A DNA stretch of 64,000 nucleotides from Bermanella sp036960565. Lineage in GTDB: Bacteria; Pseudomonadota; Gammaproteobacteria; Pseudomonadales; Oceanobacteraceae. Where the stretch lies: the NCBI GenBank assembly GCA_036960565.1, contig JBALXQ010000016.1, forward strand, positions 40,236 through 104,235, in the 5' to 3' direction. This document shows positions 45,625 through 55,658 of the stretch, piece after piece; the first letter of the stretch is position 1; the number at the start of each line of letters is the position of its first letter. The notes under the pieces were generated by a model. The model saw only the letters and a list, made by a program, of their open reading frames with translations. It was not told the DNA's origin and searched no databases. The position numbers were made by a program, and so were the translations under genes.

Positions 45625-48339
45625 ATGAGAATGTATCAAAAAATGTTAATTTCTTGTGTGGCTTGCGCCGCACTGGCGGCCTGTGGCGGCAGCAGCAGCT
45701 CAAGCAGCAGTAGCAATACTGCCCCCGTTGCCGCCGCTGGCAGCGACAACACCGCCACCACCAGCGTGCAATTTAGCCTAGATGGCACAGGCAGTTCCGA
45801 TATTGATAACAACGCCCTAACCTATATATGGAGCATTTCCACCGCCCCAACGGGTAGCAGCGCCACATTAAGCTCAAGCACAGTTTCTCAGCCAACCTTC
45901 ACCCCAGATGTAGACGGCACCTATGTTTTTTCATTAACCGTAAACGATGGCACGGTGAGTAGCTCAGCCGATACCGTTTCTATCACGGCCGCCAGCGCCA
46001 GCGAGGCTTTGTCTATATACAGCGATGCCTTTAAAGACACCGGCAGCGACTACTTTAATATCCCGCTTAATTACACCTGCGATGGTGCGCCAACAGGCAC
46101 CGCTACCGTGGGCGGTATTTCTCCGCAAATTTCCTGGTTAAATATCCCTGACGATGCGGTTTCTTTAGCCTTAACCATGCACACCAATGATAACGCCAGC
46201 ACACCGGTATTCACCGTGTTTAATATTGCAACGTCTGTGTCTACCCTGCCAGAAGGGGATTTTTCAGTGGGCACAGCCGCAATTGGTGACATGGATGCCG
46301 CTAACATTACCGCCGCCGGCGACACCCCTTATGCATCCCCCTGTACCGCAGGCTCGGGCATTGAAACCCTATATACCTTTACGCTGTATGCACTTTCCAG
46401 TGAATTATCGTTAACCAGTGGCGCCACTCAAGCCCAAGTAATAGAAGCTGCCCAAGCGGTTAGCCTTGAAGCCAGTAGCTTAATAACCAAACGCATCCGC
46501 TTTGATGCCACCGCGTTAGCCAATGACGACCATGTGCCCACAGCCGTGCCATCAACTTGCAGTGAAAAAAGCGCCCACTTTAACGAGTACTCCCGTGTGC
46601 ATGACGCCATTGAATGCGACACCACTAATAATCAAATGGACATTGTTTCGCACATTGCCAGCGGCTTAAAAACCCCACTTGATGCACAACAAGTACAGGT
46701 AGGCATACAAAGCTGGATAGGCCGTTTATCACTGCCCAGCCAGTCGGGCCACTCTATTAACATTGAGCCCACATTTTTAAGCGGAGTGAATAACAACCTG
46801 GCCTGTGATGGCGTAGAAACCCTAGGCATCACCGTAGATGGCCAAACTATTCTGCCTTACTACAAACAAGGCAGTGGTAGCGGCACAGCCTGTGGCCCCA
46901 CTGATGGCAGCGACTACTCCGACCGCGATACCGTTGTATTGGGCGAAGTAGATCAATGTTACGGCCACTCACCCAACGGCGAGGGCTACCACATGCACGG
47001 CGCGCCAGTGTGCTTAATGGATGTACACGATCCCAGTAAACCCATTGCCTACATGACCGACGGCATTCCTTTGTACTATGGCCAAGGGGGCGGCACCATT
47101 ACCAACACCACTCACGGCGTAGCCGCCGCCAATGATGGCCACTCGGTGACCGACATAAACTACGGCGGTGGACTATACGAGCACCTAGACTATCGCCCTA
47201 GCGATGTAATAGATGGCACCAACCCACTTAACGAATGTAATGCCTACGACATTAATGGCGATGGCACCACATCGGGCTACGTGTACTACACCAGCATAGA
47301 CGCGCCTTATACCATAGGTTGTTACATGGGTGAGACGCCCACAGATGCGGGCAACCCTGGCTCTGCCAATACCCGCTTAGTAAGTGATCGCGAAGGCTTT
47401 ACTGGCCAAACGTTAGGTGGGCCAATGGCAGGCGAAGTAATATTGAATACCACCGCCACCTTTAATGACAAAAGCTACAACATGACTGAATTTGTAGTCA
47501 CCGATACCAGCCTTTCATTTTTAGATGCGGGCGATACAGCACAAGTATTATGGCGCACGCTGGATTCATCTGATGCCGCATACGACTCAACCACCACCTG
47601 TTTTGAGTTTAGATACCGCAAAGATAAAACCGTCACCGACAGTGATGAAACCGAAACCATTTGCAGTGAAAACAGCGTACCGGCCGCCACCTTAAACTTT
47701 ACCCCGTTTGATTCGGTCAGCTCCACCACCATCTCAACCAGTGAAAGCCACAGCTTTAAACTTGAAGCTTGGTCGGATAATTGGTTTGCCGCTTACTCAG
47801 GTGAAACCTTAATAGTGGAAGACTCGGTTTCCATTACTACCGAACGCTCGTTTAACGCCGAAACCGCTACCTTTACCGCCACCTACCCCATAACACTAAA
47901 CGTAATACTGAAAGACTTTAAAGAAAACGACACAGGTCTTGAATATATTGGAGAGGGCAACCAACAAATGGGCGATGGGGGTTTTATTGCCCAAATTACC
48001 GACATCGAATCTAGTGAAGTGATTGCCGTGTCAAACAGTGATTGGAAGTGCGACGTGATTCATGAAGCACCGCTGGACACCAGTTGTGAAAATGAATCTA
48101 ACCCAATAGCCGGTGTGGCACCCTGTACTTTCACCAGTGAAGACGAACCCAGCGATTGGAAAGACACCGACTACAACGACACTGCCTGGAGCAGTGCCAG
48201 CGAATACACCGAAGCCGATGTTAGCCCTAAAGATGGTTACGATGAAATTTCTTGGGATAGCAGTGCCCAACTAATTTGGGGCCCCGACTTAGAAACCAAC
48301 AACACACTTTTATGCCGCATCACCATAGAAGCGCCGTAG
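45625..48339 (+). CDS. Lipoprotein with PKD, PEBP-like and YHYH domains
   Basis: 904 residues. A signal peptide ends in the lipobox LAAC (Cys20), followed by a Ser-rich linker. Residues about 30-122 look like a PKD domain (DGTGSSDIDNNALTYIWS). About 125-290 resemble a PEBP/YbhB-type domain (SPQISWLNIPDDAVSLALTM and PVFTVFNIATSV). About 320-560 match the YHYH domain (CYGHSPNGEGYHMHG, then PIAYMTDGIPLYYG). The C-terminal 340 residues contain a Cys-containing, galactose-binding-like repeat (DWKDTDYNDTAWSSA). Outer-membrane or surface location is inferred. Starts at ATG 45625 after GGGGTGG. Confidence 0.8.
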   Translation: MRMYQKMLISCVACAALAACGGSSSSSSSSNTAPVAAAGSDNTATTSVQFSLDGTGSSDIDNNALTYIWSISTAPTGSSATLSSSTVSQPTFTPDVDGTYVFSLTVNDGTVSSSADTVSITAASASEALSIYSDAFKDTGSDYFNIPLNYTCDGAPTGTATVGGISPQISWLNIPDDAVSLALTMHTNDNASTPVFTVFNIATSVSTLPEGDFSVGTAAIGDMDAANITAAGDTPYASPCTAGSGIETLYTFTLYALSSELSLTSGATQAQVIEAAQAVSLEASSLITKRIRFDATALANDDHVPTAVPSTCSEKSAHFNEYSRVHDAIECDTTNNQMDIVSHIASGLKTPLDAQQVQVGIQSWIGRLSLPSQSGHSINIEPTFLSGVNNNLACDGVETLGITVDGQTILPYYKQGSGSGTACGPTDGSDYSDRDTVVLGEVDQCYGHSPNGEGYHMHGAPVCLMDVHDPSKPIAYMTDGIPLYYGQGGGTITNTTHGVAAANDGHSVTDINYGGGLYEHLDYRPSDVIDGTNPLNECNAYDINGDGTTSGYVYYTSIDAPYTIGCYMGETPTDAGNPGSANTRLVSDREGFTGQTLGGPMAGEVILNTTATFNDKSYNMTEFVVTDTSLSFLDAGDTAQVLWRTLDSSDAAYDSTTTCFEFRYRKDKTVTDSDETETICSENSVPAATLNFTPFDSVSSTTISTSESHSFKLEAWSDNWFAAYSGETLIVEDSVSITTERSFNAETATFTATYPITLNVILKDFKENDTGLEYIGEGNQQMGDGGFIAQITDIESSEVIAVSNSDWKCDVIHEAPLDTSCENESNPIAGVAPCTFTSEDEPSDWKDTDYNDTAWSSASEYTEADVSPKDGYDEISWDSSAQLIWGPDLETNNTLLCRITIEAP

Positions 48340-48449
48340 AAGCGCCGTAAAAACAATTAATAGCAAAGCCAAGGAAGGCTTCTTATTAAGTAAGAGTATT
48401 AATAAGAATATTAAGCAAGAGTTATAATGAGAGTGATATAGAGAGTTTT

Positions 48450-49022
48450 ATGATATTTAAAAAAATAAAATTTTTAATGGCTATTTTTATAGCCGCCATG
48501 GCGCTGCCAATTAATAGCTATAGCCACGGCATTAGCACGGCAACCGCTAAAATATCAGCACGCCCCGCTGGCGTGGTGGAGCTTAGAGTACAGTTTGATT
48601 TTATAGACTTACTAAACCATAACTCCCACGATTATTCGCTGCCGGTGATTGCCTCGCTTTCACAAAAAGAATTTGGGTTATTGTACAAAGAAGTGATAAA
48701 ACTTTTTAAGAATAAACTGAAAATAAAAAATGGCGCTGCAACACTGCAACCTAATATGCGCCTGCCCACTCAAGAGCAAATGTTTAGTTTAATTAAAACC
48801 GAATTCATAGAATCTAAAATAAGCCATACAAAACCCTATACCTACAGCGACAGACGTTTTTATCAGGTACTGAATTTTGATGTTCGCCTAGCCAACATCA
48901 AAGACATGGCGCAGCTATCCATAATATTCCCCAAAGAGCTGGGGGATGTTTATGTCACCTATACACAATCAAACAATCAAGAAATTCACCGTGGGGAAGC
49001 TTGGAGCTATAGAGCGCTGTAA
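48450..49022 (+). CDS. Hypothetical exported protein following the YHYH lipoprotein
   Basis: 190 residues with a signal peptide (about 1-25, ending SYSHG). The mature protein is a basic beta-rich domain resembling the N-terminal extracytoplasmic part of HupE/UreJ-like proteins by its SHGISTATAKI opening, but it lacks membrane helices. Function unknown. It starts 110 bp after the lipoprotein gene and may share its role. Confidence 0.6.
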   Translation: MIFKKIKFLMAIFIAAMALPINSYSHGISTATAKISARPAGVVELRVQFDFIDLLNHNSHDYSLPVIASLSQKEFGLLYKEVIKLFKNKLKIKNGAATLQPNMRLPTQEQMFSLIKTEFIESKISHTKPYTYSDRRFYQVLNFDVRLANIKDMAQLSIIFPKELGDVYVTYTQSNNQEIHRGEAWSYRAL

Positions 49023-49115
49023 ATAATCAAAGAATGGAGGGATTACAGAAGTGACCCATGGCACTCGCGTGGAACAAAATTTAAGGCCTAGAATTTAGAC
49101 CTTAAACATTAATGA

Positions 49116-50129
49116 TCACACAAAGTCTGGAACATAAATTTGTCGTAACGGCATTAGTGTTCGATAGCGAGGAGAAAGCTTATGGTAATTATCCAAAATT
49201 ATTTCGACTAATTGCTCACCGTCGATCAATCGCAGCTTTGCGCGATTACGCTCCAGCACTCTTGCCGAGCGAGAGTAAGATCCAAGGTTAACAAATAAAG
49301 CAAATTCGCCATCCCCTAGTGTACCCAATAATTGGTTGGCCTCTGGCTCGGAAGATTTTCCGGTGATTTGTTTGCATTGTACTTTTATGATTGGAGGCTC
49401 AAACCCCAATTCATCTTTATGAGCAATCACATCCACACCACCATCTGCCGAAGCCTGAGTGACCCTTGCGGTATATCCCATGCATTCCATTATATGGGCC
49501 ACAAAATGCTCAAAATCATAAGGTGACAGCTGATTTTTTAAAGCACGAATAATAAAGTCATGAGTGGTTACCTCTGCCTGGCGAGACACTTCATCAGTAG
49601 CCGTTTGATCATCTTCCGACTCTTCAATAGTATCCATTTCACCGGCAATATTTTTAGCATCTTCGGCAAAACCCACTTTTTCTAAAAAGTCTTGTGCGTA
49701 ACGCCTTACCGTAAACAAGGTTACCGCCGAGCCAATCTCATTAAGAGCGGCCTGCGCAAATTCATCACGGGGATAGCTGCCTAACCATTTAACGCCGCGC
49801 TGATTGGGATAACCACTACTATCCCCCTCTATGTATTGATAGCTGCCATCAAAGCAACCCACATTCACCATACGATCATTTTTTGAAGGGTATATGACTA
49901 AATCCCCTTCCTTAATTTCATTGGCGAAACGAAATAACACCCCAGCCTTTACAGGAATGGCACCACTGTTAATTTGTGGGTAGGTTTGTGCTAACTGATT
50001 TTTAAAAGCGTCACGATTGGGTTTAACTGCCGTTAAATCACCAAAGTTAGGCCAGCCAATGGCCACATAATTGTTTTCGATAGGCGCGCTGGCTACATGC
50101 GCGCCCATATGTATTCCCCAAATTCGCAT
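49116..50129 (-). CDS. Mrr-type restriction endonuclease-like protein
   Basis: 337 residues. The N-terminal part (MRIWGIHMGAH...GWPNFGD) resembles a modified-base-recognition or EVE/PUA-like domain. The C-terminal part (from about 190) is an Mrr catalytic domain: FEHFVAHIMECMGY, then GGVDVIAHKD and VQCKQ, giving the D-x(n)-QxK nuclease core. Likely a nuclease directed at modified or foreign DNA. Its ATG overlaps the hsdR stop by one base (TAATG), so translation is coupled to hsdR. Last gene of the restriction operon. Confidence 0.85.
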   Translation of the reverse strand: MRIWGIHMGAHVASAPIENNYVAIGWPNFGDLTAVKPNRDAFKNQLAQTYPQINSGAIPVKAGVLFRFANEIKEGDLVIYPSKNDRMVNVGCFDGSYQYIEGDSSGYPNQRGVKWLGSYPRDEFAQAALNEIGSAVTLFTVRRYAQDFLEKVGFAEDAKNIAGEMDTIEESEDDQTATDEVSRQAEVTTHDFIIRALKNQLSPYDFEHFVAHIMECMGYTARVTQASADGGVDVIAHKDELGFEPPIIKVQCKQITGKSSEPEANQLLGTLGDGEFALFVNLGSYSRSARVLERNRAKLRLIDGEQLVEIILDNYHKLSPRYRTLMPLRQIYVPDFV

Positions 50130-53100
50130 TAACTACTCCAACTCTGGCTCAAGGCTTCTGCCTGCTGCAAACACAACTCAATCGCTTCTGCTTCTTTATC
50201 AGGTGGGTACTTCCACTTACGCAATGCGCGCCTTACTAAATTACGCAACCTTGCCCGTACACTATCCCGCACTTGCCAATCTACTGTTGTTGATTTCTTT
50301 AATTTTTCGGTCACAAAAACGGCCAACGATCTAAGTTTGTCATCCCCTAGCTCTTTTACCGCCGATTCGTTTTGAACCAATGCCCGGTAGAAGGCAACTT
50401 CATCCGGGTTTAAACCCGATTTTTCCGCCATATCTGCATCTGCGGCCATGTCTTTGGCCATTTTAATTAGCTCTTCAATGACTTGGGCGGTTTCTATGGC
50501 GCGGTTATGATATTTGCGCAGGGTTTCCATAATACGGTCAGAGTATTTCTTTTCCGATACCACGTCGGTTTTCATGCGGGCTTTTACTTCGTCACGTAAC
50601 AGCTTTTCAAGTAGATCTACCGCTAGGTTTTTCTCTTCAAGCTTGCCTACGTCTTCCATAAATTCGGGGGATAACAAACCTATATTGGGTTTATCAAGGC
50701 CCACCAAACTAAAAATATCATCTACGCCATCGGCAATAATGGCGTTATCAATAATTTGCTTTAATGCGGTATTTTTATCTTCGTCGGTGCGGCGTTTATC
50801 TATGGTTGTGAATTTACTGATGGCGTTTTTAACCGCGCCAAAGAAGGCAATTTCTTTAGAAAACTCGGTGGCTTCGTCCATGGTGCCACACAGAGTAAAA
50901 GCAGCACGGATGCTGGCCATAATGTCTAAGAAGCGCTTCTTGCCATCCAGCTCGCTCTTTCCATCTGCATTTTTTGGCCCTTCTAGCGATAGAATGTGGT
51001 TCATTATTCTTGGTAAAATTTGCAGTGCTTGGGTTTCATAATCGCTGTAATCGCAACCGTGCATCAAACCTCTTAGCTTATCTATGTTTTCCAATAGAAT
51101 GGCAAAGGCTTCATGGGTGTCGTGGGTGGGCTTGCCTTTACCATTAGAGCCCGTATAGGTTTTAAGGGCCTGCTTTAGCTCATTGGCTATGCCTATGTAA
51201 TCGACTACTAGGCCACCGGGTTTATCTTTAAACACACGGTTAACACGGGCAATCGCCTGCATTAGGTTATGGCCTTTCATGGGTTTGTCGATGTACATGG
51301 TATGGCAGTTTGGGGCATCAAAGCCGGTTAACCACATATCCCGTACAATCACTAATTGCAGCGGGTCGTTTACATCTTTAAAGCGTTTCTCGAATAGTTT
51401 TTTGGTTTCTTTATTATGAATATGCGGCTGCATTTTTTCTTTATCGGATGCACTACCAGTCATGACAATTTTAATAGCGCCTTTACTGGTGTCTAGATCA
51501 TGCCACTCTGGCTTTATGGCTACGATGGCGTTGTACATGTCTACACAGATTTCGCGGCTCATGCACACCACCATCCCTTTGCCCGGCATAGTGGCTGTAC
51601 GGCTTTCAAAGTGTGCGACTAAGTCTTTACCCACTTGTTGCATGCGCGGCTCACTGCCCACCAGTTTTTCAAGCGCTGCCCATTTAGATTTAGTATTTTC
51701 TTTGTCGCGCTCTTCTTCATCTTCAATGATGTCTTCCACGTCATCATTCAAGGCTTCAATTTCGGCTTCGTTAATGTCTAATTTTGCCAAACGTGATTCA
51801 TAATAAATAGGCACCGTGGCACCATCATCTACCGCATCTTGAATATCATAAATAGAAACGTAACTGCCAAATACTGCTTGGGTATCTTTATCGGCTGAAT
51901 CTATGGGAGTGCCGGTAAAACCAATGAATGAGGCTTCTGGCAAGGCATCGCGCATGTGCTTTGAGTAACCAAAGGTGTACTTACCCGTTTTAGTATTTAA
52001 CTTTGCCTTGTCGCCATATTGGCTGCGATGGGCCTCGTCACTCACCACCACAATATTGTGACGCGAGCTTAATACCGGGTGATTAGCTTCATCACCTAGC
52101 AGTGCAAACTTTTGTACTGTAGTAAAAATAATTCCGCCCGCTTGGCGTGACGCCAAAATTTCGCGTAAATCATCCCTATCGGCTGCTTGCATGGGTGTTT
52201 GCTTTAACGTGTCTTGTGCCATAGCAAAGGTATTAAAAAGCTGACTGTCTAAATCGTTGCGGTCGGTTACCACGACAATGGTGGGGTTGTTCATGGCCGG
52301 CTGGGCTAGCAATTTACCCGCATAACACACCATGGAAATAGATTTACCACTGCCCTGTGTATGCCAAACTACTCCTGCCTTACCCGAACCAGGCACTACC
52401 TTATCTGCATAATTAGCACGAGACTCTGCCACCATTTTTAGTTGCGGCTGTTGCGCGGCTATCACCGTGGCGCGCACTGCTTCACGCACTGCGTGAAACT
52501 GGTGATAACCGGCAATCTTTTTAATGGTTGTGTCACCATCTTGCTCAAACAATATAAAGTGGCGAATGTAATCTAAAAATAGTTCGGGTTTGAAAAATCC
52601 TTTTACCAAGGTTTCTAAAAAGTATTCAAACATGGGTTTGTCGTTTTCATTGGCAACCGTACGCCAAGCCATAAAGCGTTCTTTATTCGCGGTTAACGAA
52701 CCCACCCGTGCATTTAAACCATCGCTCACGACCAGCGCTTGGTTAAACATGAATAAATCGGGAATTTCATCTTTGTAGGTTTGTAACTGTTGAAACGCCG
52801 ACCAAATATCGGCGCTACTGTCGGCGGGGTTTTTAAGCTCTAACACCGACATGGGTAAACCATTAATAAATACAATTACATCTGGGCGACGGTTACCTTT
52901 ACTGCCAGTAATGGTGTATTGGTTTACCACTAAAAACTGATTATTTTCTACAACGCTAAAGTCGACAAGCTGCACATAATCGGTTTTCTCTTCGCCTAAC
53001 TTGTCTTTATATTCTGTTTTCACTCCTTCCAATAACAAGCTATGGAAGGCTTTGTTATTTTTAATAAGGATGGGGGTTTCAGCTTTGGCTAGCTGAATAG

Positions 53101-53305
53101 TAACTTGTTCAAGGGTAGCCACAGGTATGTGGGGATTGATGACTTCTAATTGGCTTAATAGGCGATCGTGTAAGATGACTTGGCGGTAATCAGTACGTTC
53201 AGCCGCAGACTCACCAGGGGCGATGTCATAGCCGCAGATATAGTCGTAACCTGTGGTTTGAAACCATTCAAGGCAAAGTTGTTCTAGTTGGTCTTCGGTT
53301 ATCAT
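50129..53305 (-). CDS. hsdR: Type I restriction enzyme subunit R
   Basis: About 1058 residues. The N-terminal nuclease domain has RRPDVIVFINGLPMSVLELKN (PD-(D/E)xK core split by a loop, about 137-157). The SF2 translocase follows: Walker A TQGSGKS (about 315), DEAHRSQYG (about 423) and FTGTPI. A long C-terminal helical domain should dock on HsdM/HsdS. ATG 53305 (MITEDQLEQLCLEW) is chosen; an upstream in-frame ATG at 53329 would overlap the previous gene. The cognate hsdS lies about 10 kb upstream on the same strand; hsdM must lie beyond the window. Confidence 0.95.
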   Translation of the reverse strand: MITEDQLEQLCLEWFQTTGYDYICGYDIAPGESAAERTDYRQVILHDRLLSQLEVINPHIPVATLEQVTIQLAKAETPILIKNNKAFHSLLLEGVKTEYKDKLGEEKTDYVQLVDFSVVENNQFLVVNQYTITGSKGNRRPDVIVFINGLPMSVLELKNPADSSADIWSAFQQLQTYKDEIPDLFMFNQALVVSDGLNARVGSLTANKERFMAWRTVANENDKPMFEYFLETLVKGFFKPELFLDYIRHFILFEQDGDTTIKKIAGYHQFHAVREAVRATVIAAQQPQLKMVAESRANYADKVVPGSGKAGVVWHTQGSGKSISMVCYAGKLLAQPAMNNPTIVVVTDRNDLDSQLFNTFAMAQDTLKQTPMQAADRDDLREILASRQAGGIIFTTVQKFALLGDEANHPVLSSRHNIVVVSDEAHRSQYGDKAKLNTKTGKYTFGYSKHMRDALPEASFIGFTGTPIDSADKDTQAVFGSYVSIYDIQDAVDDGATVPIYYESRLAKLDINEAEIEALNDDVEDIIEDEEERDKENTKSKWAALEKLVGSEPRMQQVGKDLVAHFESRTATMPGKGMVVCMSREICVDMYNAIVAIKPEWHDLDTSKGAIKIVMTGSASDKEKMQPHIHNKETKKLFEKRFKDVNDPLQLVIVRDMWLTGFDAPNCHTMYIDKPMKGHNLMQAIARVNRVFKDKPGGLVVDYIGIANELKQALKTYTGSNGKGKPTHDTHEAFAILLENIDKLRGLMHGCDYSDYETQALQILPRIMNHILSLEGPKNADGKSELDGKKRFLDIMASIRAAFTLCGTMDEATEFSKEIAFFGAVKNAISKFTTIDKRRTDEDKNTALKQIIDNAIIADGVDDIFSLVGLDKPNIGLLSPEFMEDVGKLEEKNLAVDLLEKLLRDEVKARMKTDVVSEKKYSDRIMETLRKYHNRAIETAQVIEELIKMAKDMAADADMAEKSGLNPDEVAFYRALVQNESAVKELGDDKLRSLAVFVTEKLKKSTTVDWQVRDSVRARLRNLVRRALRKWKYPPDKEAEAIELCLQQAEALSQSWSS

Positions 53306-53307
53306 AA

Positions 53308-54345
53308 TTAATACGCCATCCCTTTGCATTCGCCATAAACCACTACATTTACTACCTTTTTCGTTGCCCTGTCATATGGAAAGGCAACCGAACATAAGGG
53401 TTCTTCAGACAATTTATAGGCAGGAAATTCTTTGTAATGAAAAAATGAATCTGATTGGCCTAAATGCTCAAGCACAGTATCACGGGTTAATTCATATTCA
53501 GGGTTTTCAATATAGTCTTCGAGCATATCCCATCTACTCAGTATGTTACTTTCCCAGTTATTAGGATCGAAACGATTTCGGCTTAATGAGTATTTTTTCA
53601 AAGAAGGAATAAAAGGTCTGTGTTGCAGCACCCTACCTTTTGAATTCAAATAGTACAATCCGTCACTAGCTACAAAAAAAGTATGTTTTTCATTTGAGTA
53701 AGCAACATAACCAACTTTATGATCTTCACCTATTAAGATAGATGCACAGTAGCTATCAGAACCAGCATAAATACAGGGCTCTTCAACTAAAGTCTGCCTC
53801 CCGTCATTGAGTCCAAAGAGATTCCCAACTACTGCAAATAGAAATATCAATGCAAAGCCTATCAGTACGATATACGGCAACAAATAAACTACTGTACCCG
53901 TTAAAGTAGCTATAAATAGTGCAATCAAAAACTTGTAATATTTGCTTGCTTTAAGAGAGATATACCATCCATTAACTTTAAAACTAATAGGTTCTGGTGG
54001 CGATATTTCATAAAATATAACAATTAGTGCTATGAAGATTATCACCGCAATGGAAATCGAGTAATAAATATATTTATTACCTTCTAAGAAGTTACGCCCC
54101 CAAAATTCAGATGTAGATGAAAAGAAATAATAAACAGCCTCCCAAACATCCATTGAAACATAGACAGACTCAAAACCAACACCAGATAAAAATGCATTTA
54201 AATACATATACCCATAAAAAGGCACCCAAGAAGTTACGATAGCAATTAAGGCTAATTTCTTGCTATTAGTCCAAAATATCTTTTTTACTGGCTCTTCTTT
54301 AGGCTCAGGGATATTAATTACTATGTGATTTTTAATTCGTCTCAT
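53308..54345 (-). CDS. Unknown multi-pass membrane protein inside the RM operon
   Basis: 345 residues with four apparent membrane helices (about 28-50, 93-112, 137-152 and 155-178) and a 165-residue C-terminal soluble domain. Not recognised. It ends only 2 bp before the chosen hsdR start, so it belongs to the operon. AT-richer by eye than the housekeeping genes. Membrane proteins in such places are often abortive-infection effectors, but no effector motif is visible. Confidence 0.7.
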   Translation of the reverse strand: MRRIKNHIVINIPEPKEEPVKKIFWTNSKKLALIAIVTSWVPFYGYMYLNAFLSGVGFESVYVSMDVWEAVYYFFSSTSEFWGRNFLEGNKYIYYSISIAVIIFIALIVIFYEISPPEPISFKVNGWYISLKASKYYKFLIALFIATLTGTVVYLLPYIVLIGFALIFLFAVVGNLFGLNDGRQTLVEEPCIYAGSDSYCASILIGEDHKVGYVAYSNEKHTFFVASDGLYYLNSKGRVLQHRPFIPSLKKYSLSRNRFDPNNWESNILSRWDMLEDYIENPEYELTRDTVLEHLGQSDSFFHYKEFPAYKLSEEPLCSVAFPYDRATKKVVNVVVYGECKGMAY

Positions 54346-54409
54346 CTTAGCCTTGTCAACACAATTTAAATTCCATTTTTACTATTTTCATTGCATGCAT
54401 TAGACAAAA

Positions 54410-55567
54410 TCACTGAAGCGCAACAGCTCTAAAACGAAGAGCCTCACTCTTATCACTCAGCACCTGAAACATTCTATCAAGCTGCTTAAGACCCGGTAAT
54501 ACAGGACGATCCCCCTGACGATCAATATCCCCCTTAAGGGCAGTGAACATATCTTTGTAATTAAAAATTTGATGCTCTGACTGCATCCTCACATCAATTT
54601 CATATTGGGTTTCTAAACCCTGGCCACTTAGAGAGAGGTCTGCTTTTAAAGATACTGAATTTTCAACTAACCGTTTAGCCACCTCTTGCAGGCTAGCCTC
54701 AAGCTTAGTGCGCTTAAAGTCATTTTCCTCTAGTGTTTCCAATTCGTCTTTAACTGAAAAAATATGCATTAACGTATCTATGTCTAGGCCCGTTAATAGA
54801 ATATTTGCATGTGCAGAGCTGACTGTCTCGTCTCCCATGCTACCAGCAAAGACATCGGCCAGCGTAGGGCCGCTATGCTGCACAGACAAGCCTGTAATAT
54901 TTAATGTGGGTAATTTATCATCACTGTATTGATAAGATATTGATTCAGCACTAAACACCCCAACTGCCATATACATAGTGGTTGGATCAAGCTCATAATT
55001 CAGGCTAACTTCACCACCTGACCTTTCGATAACCAGTTGGTCGCCTTTACTATAAAGTACACCCTCGCCTTCCAAGAACTCTGTAGATTCTGCTTCTTTG
55101 GCGATTAAAATAAAGTCGCCATCCAGCATGAGCTGAACAGATAGCGAGCTATTAAAATCTTCACCCGTTAACTTCCCTACTCCTTCAAGGGTATAACGAT
55201 TGTATTTAGGTTTTTGATTGGTCAGTTGCTTCACTTTATCTAAATTGGCAGCCAACACATCAATACGCATATCTAGGCTCTGTAAGAGATCAGTATATTG
55301 CGTATTATTAAAGCGATTCATAGGAATCACCTCTGCGCTAACATTCACATATAAAAAGCTTTGTTCTACTTTGACATTTTCAAACTCAATCCCATCGAAG
55401 CCCTTTGCTAATTCCTTCTTGATGTCACTGGCTGCAAGGTAAGATGATAAATATTGAGCCCCCGCAACTATTATTACCAAGCCAAATGTGATTTTGTAAA
55501 GCCAGCTCTTTACAGCTCTACTTTTATTGTTGGCAGGCTCTTGTTTTACTTCTTGTGCGTTTTCCAT
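54410..55567 (-). CDS. Unknown membrane-anchored protein (DUF945-like outline)
   Basis: 385 residues: one N-terminal helix (about 25-43, preceded by basic residues) and a large extracytoplasmic beta-rich domain. The outline recalls DUF945/YdgA periplasmic proteins (membrane anchor, AELxxG-like repeats of TLEGVGKLTGED), but the match is weak. It lies 64 bp before the four-helix gene and 91 bp after the helicase, on the same strand. Confidence 0.6.
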   Translation of the reverse strand: MENAQEVKQEPANNKSRAVKSWLYKITFGLVIIVAGAQYLSSYLAASDIKKELAKGFDGIEFENVKVEQSFLYVNVSAEVIPMNRFNNTQYTDLLQSLDMRIDVLAANLDKVKQLTNQKPKYNRYTLEGVGKLTGEDFNSSLSVQLMLDGDFILIAKEAESTEFLEGEGVLYSKGDQLVIERSGGEVSLNYELDPTTMYMAVGVFSAESISYQYSDDKLPTLNITGLSVQHSGPTLADVFAGSMGDETVSSAHANILLTGLDIDTLMHIFSVKDELETLEENDFKRTKLEASLQEVAKRLVENSVSLKADLSLSGQGLETQYEIDVRMQSEHQIFNYKDMFTALKGDIDRQGDRPVLPGLKQLDRMFQVLSDKSEALRFRAVALQ

Positions 55568-55658
55568 TTTTTAAAAATCCTTCTACAAATTTATGCACTA
55601 AAAATTAGCATTCAAATAAACAAACTTAATTCGGGTTAGACCATCACGATCTACGCAT

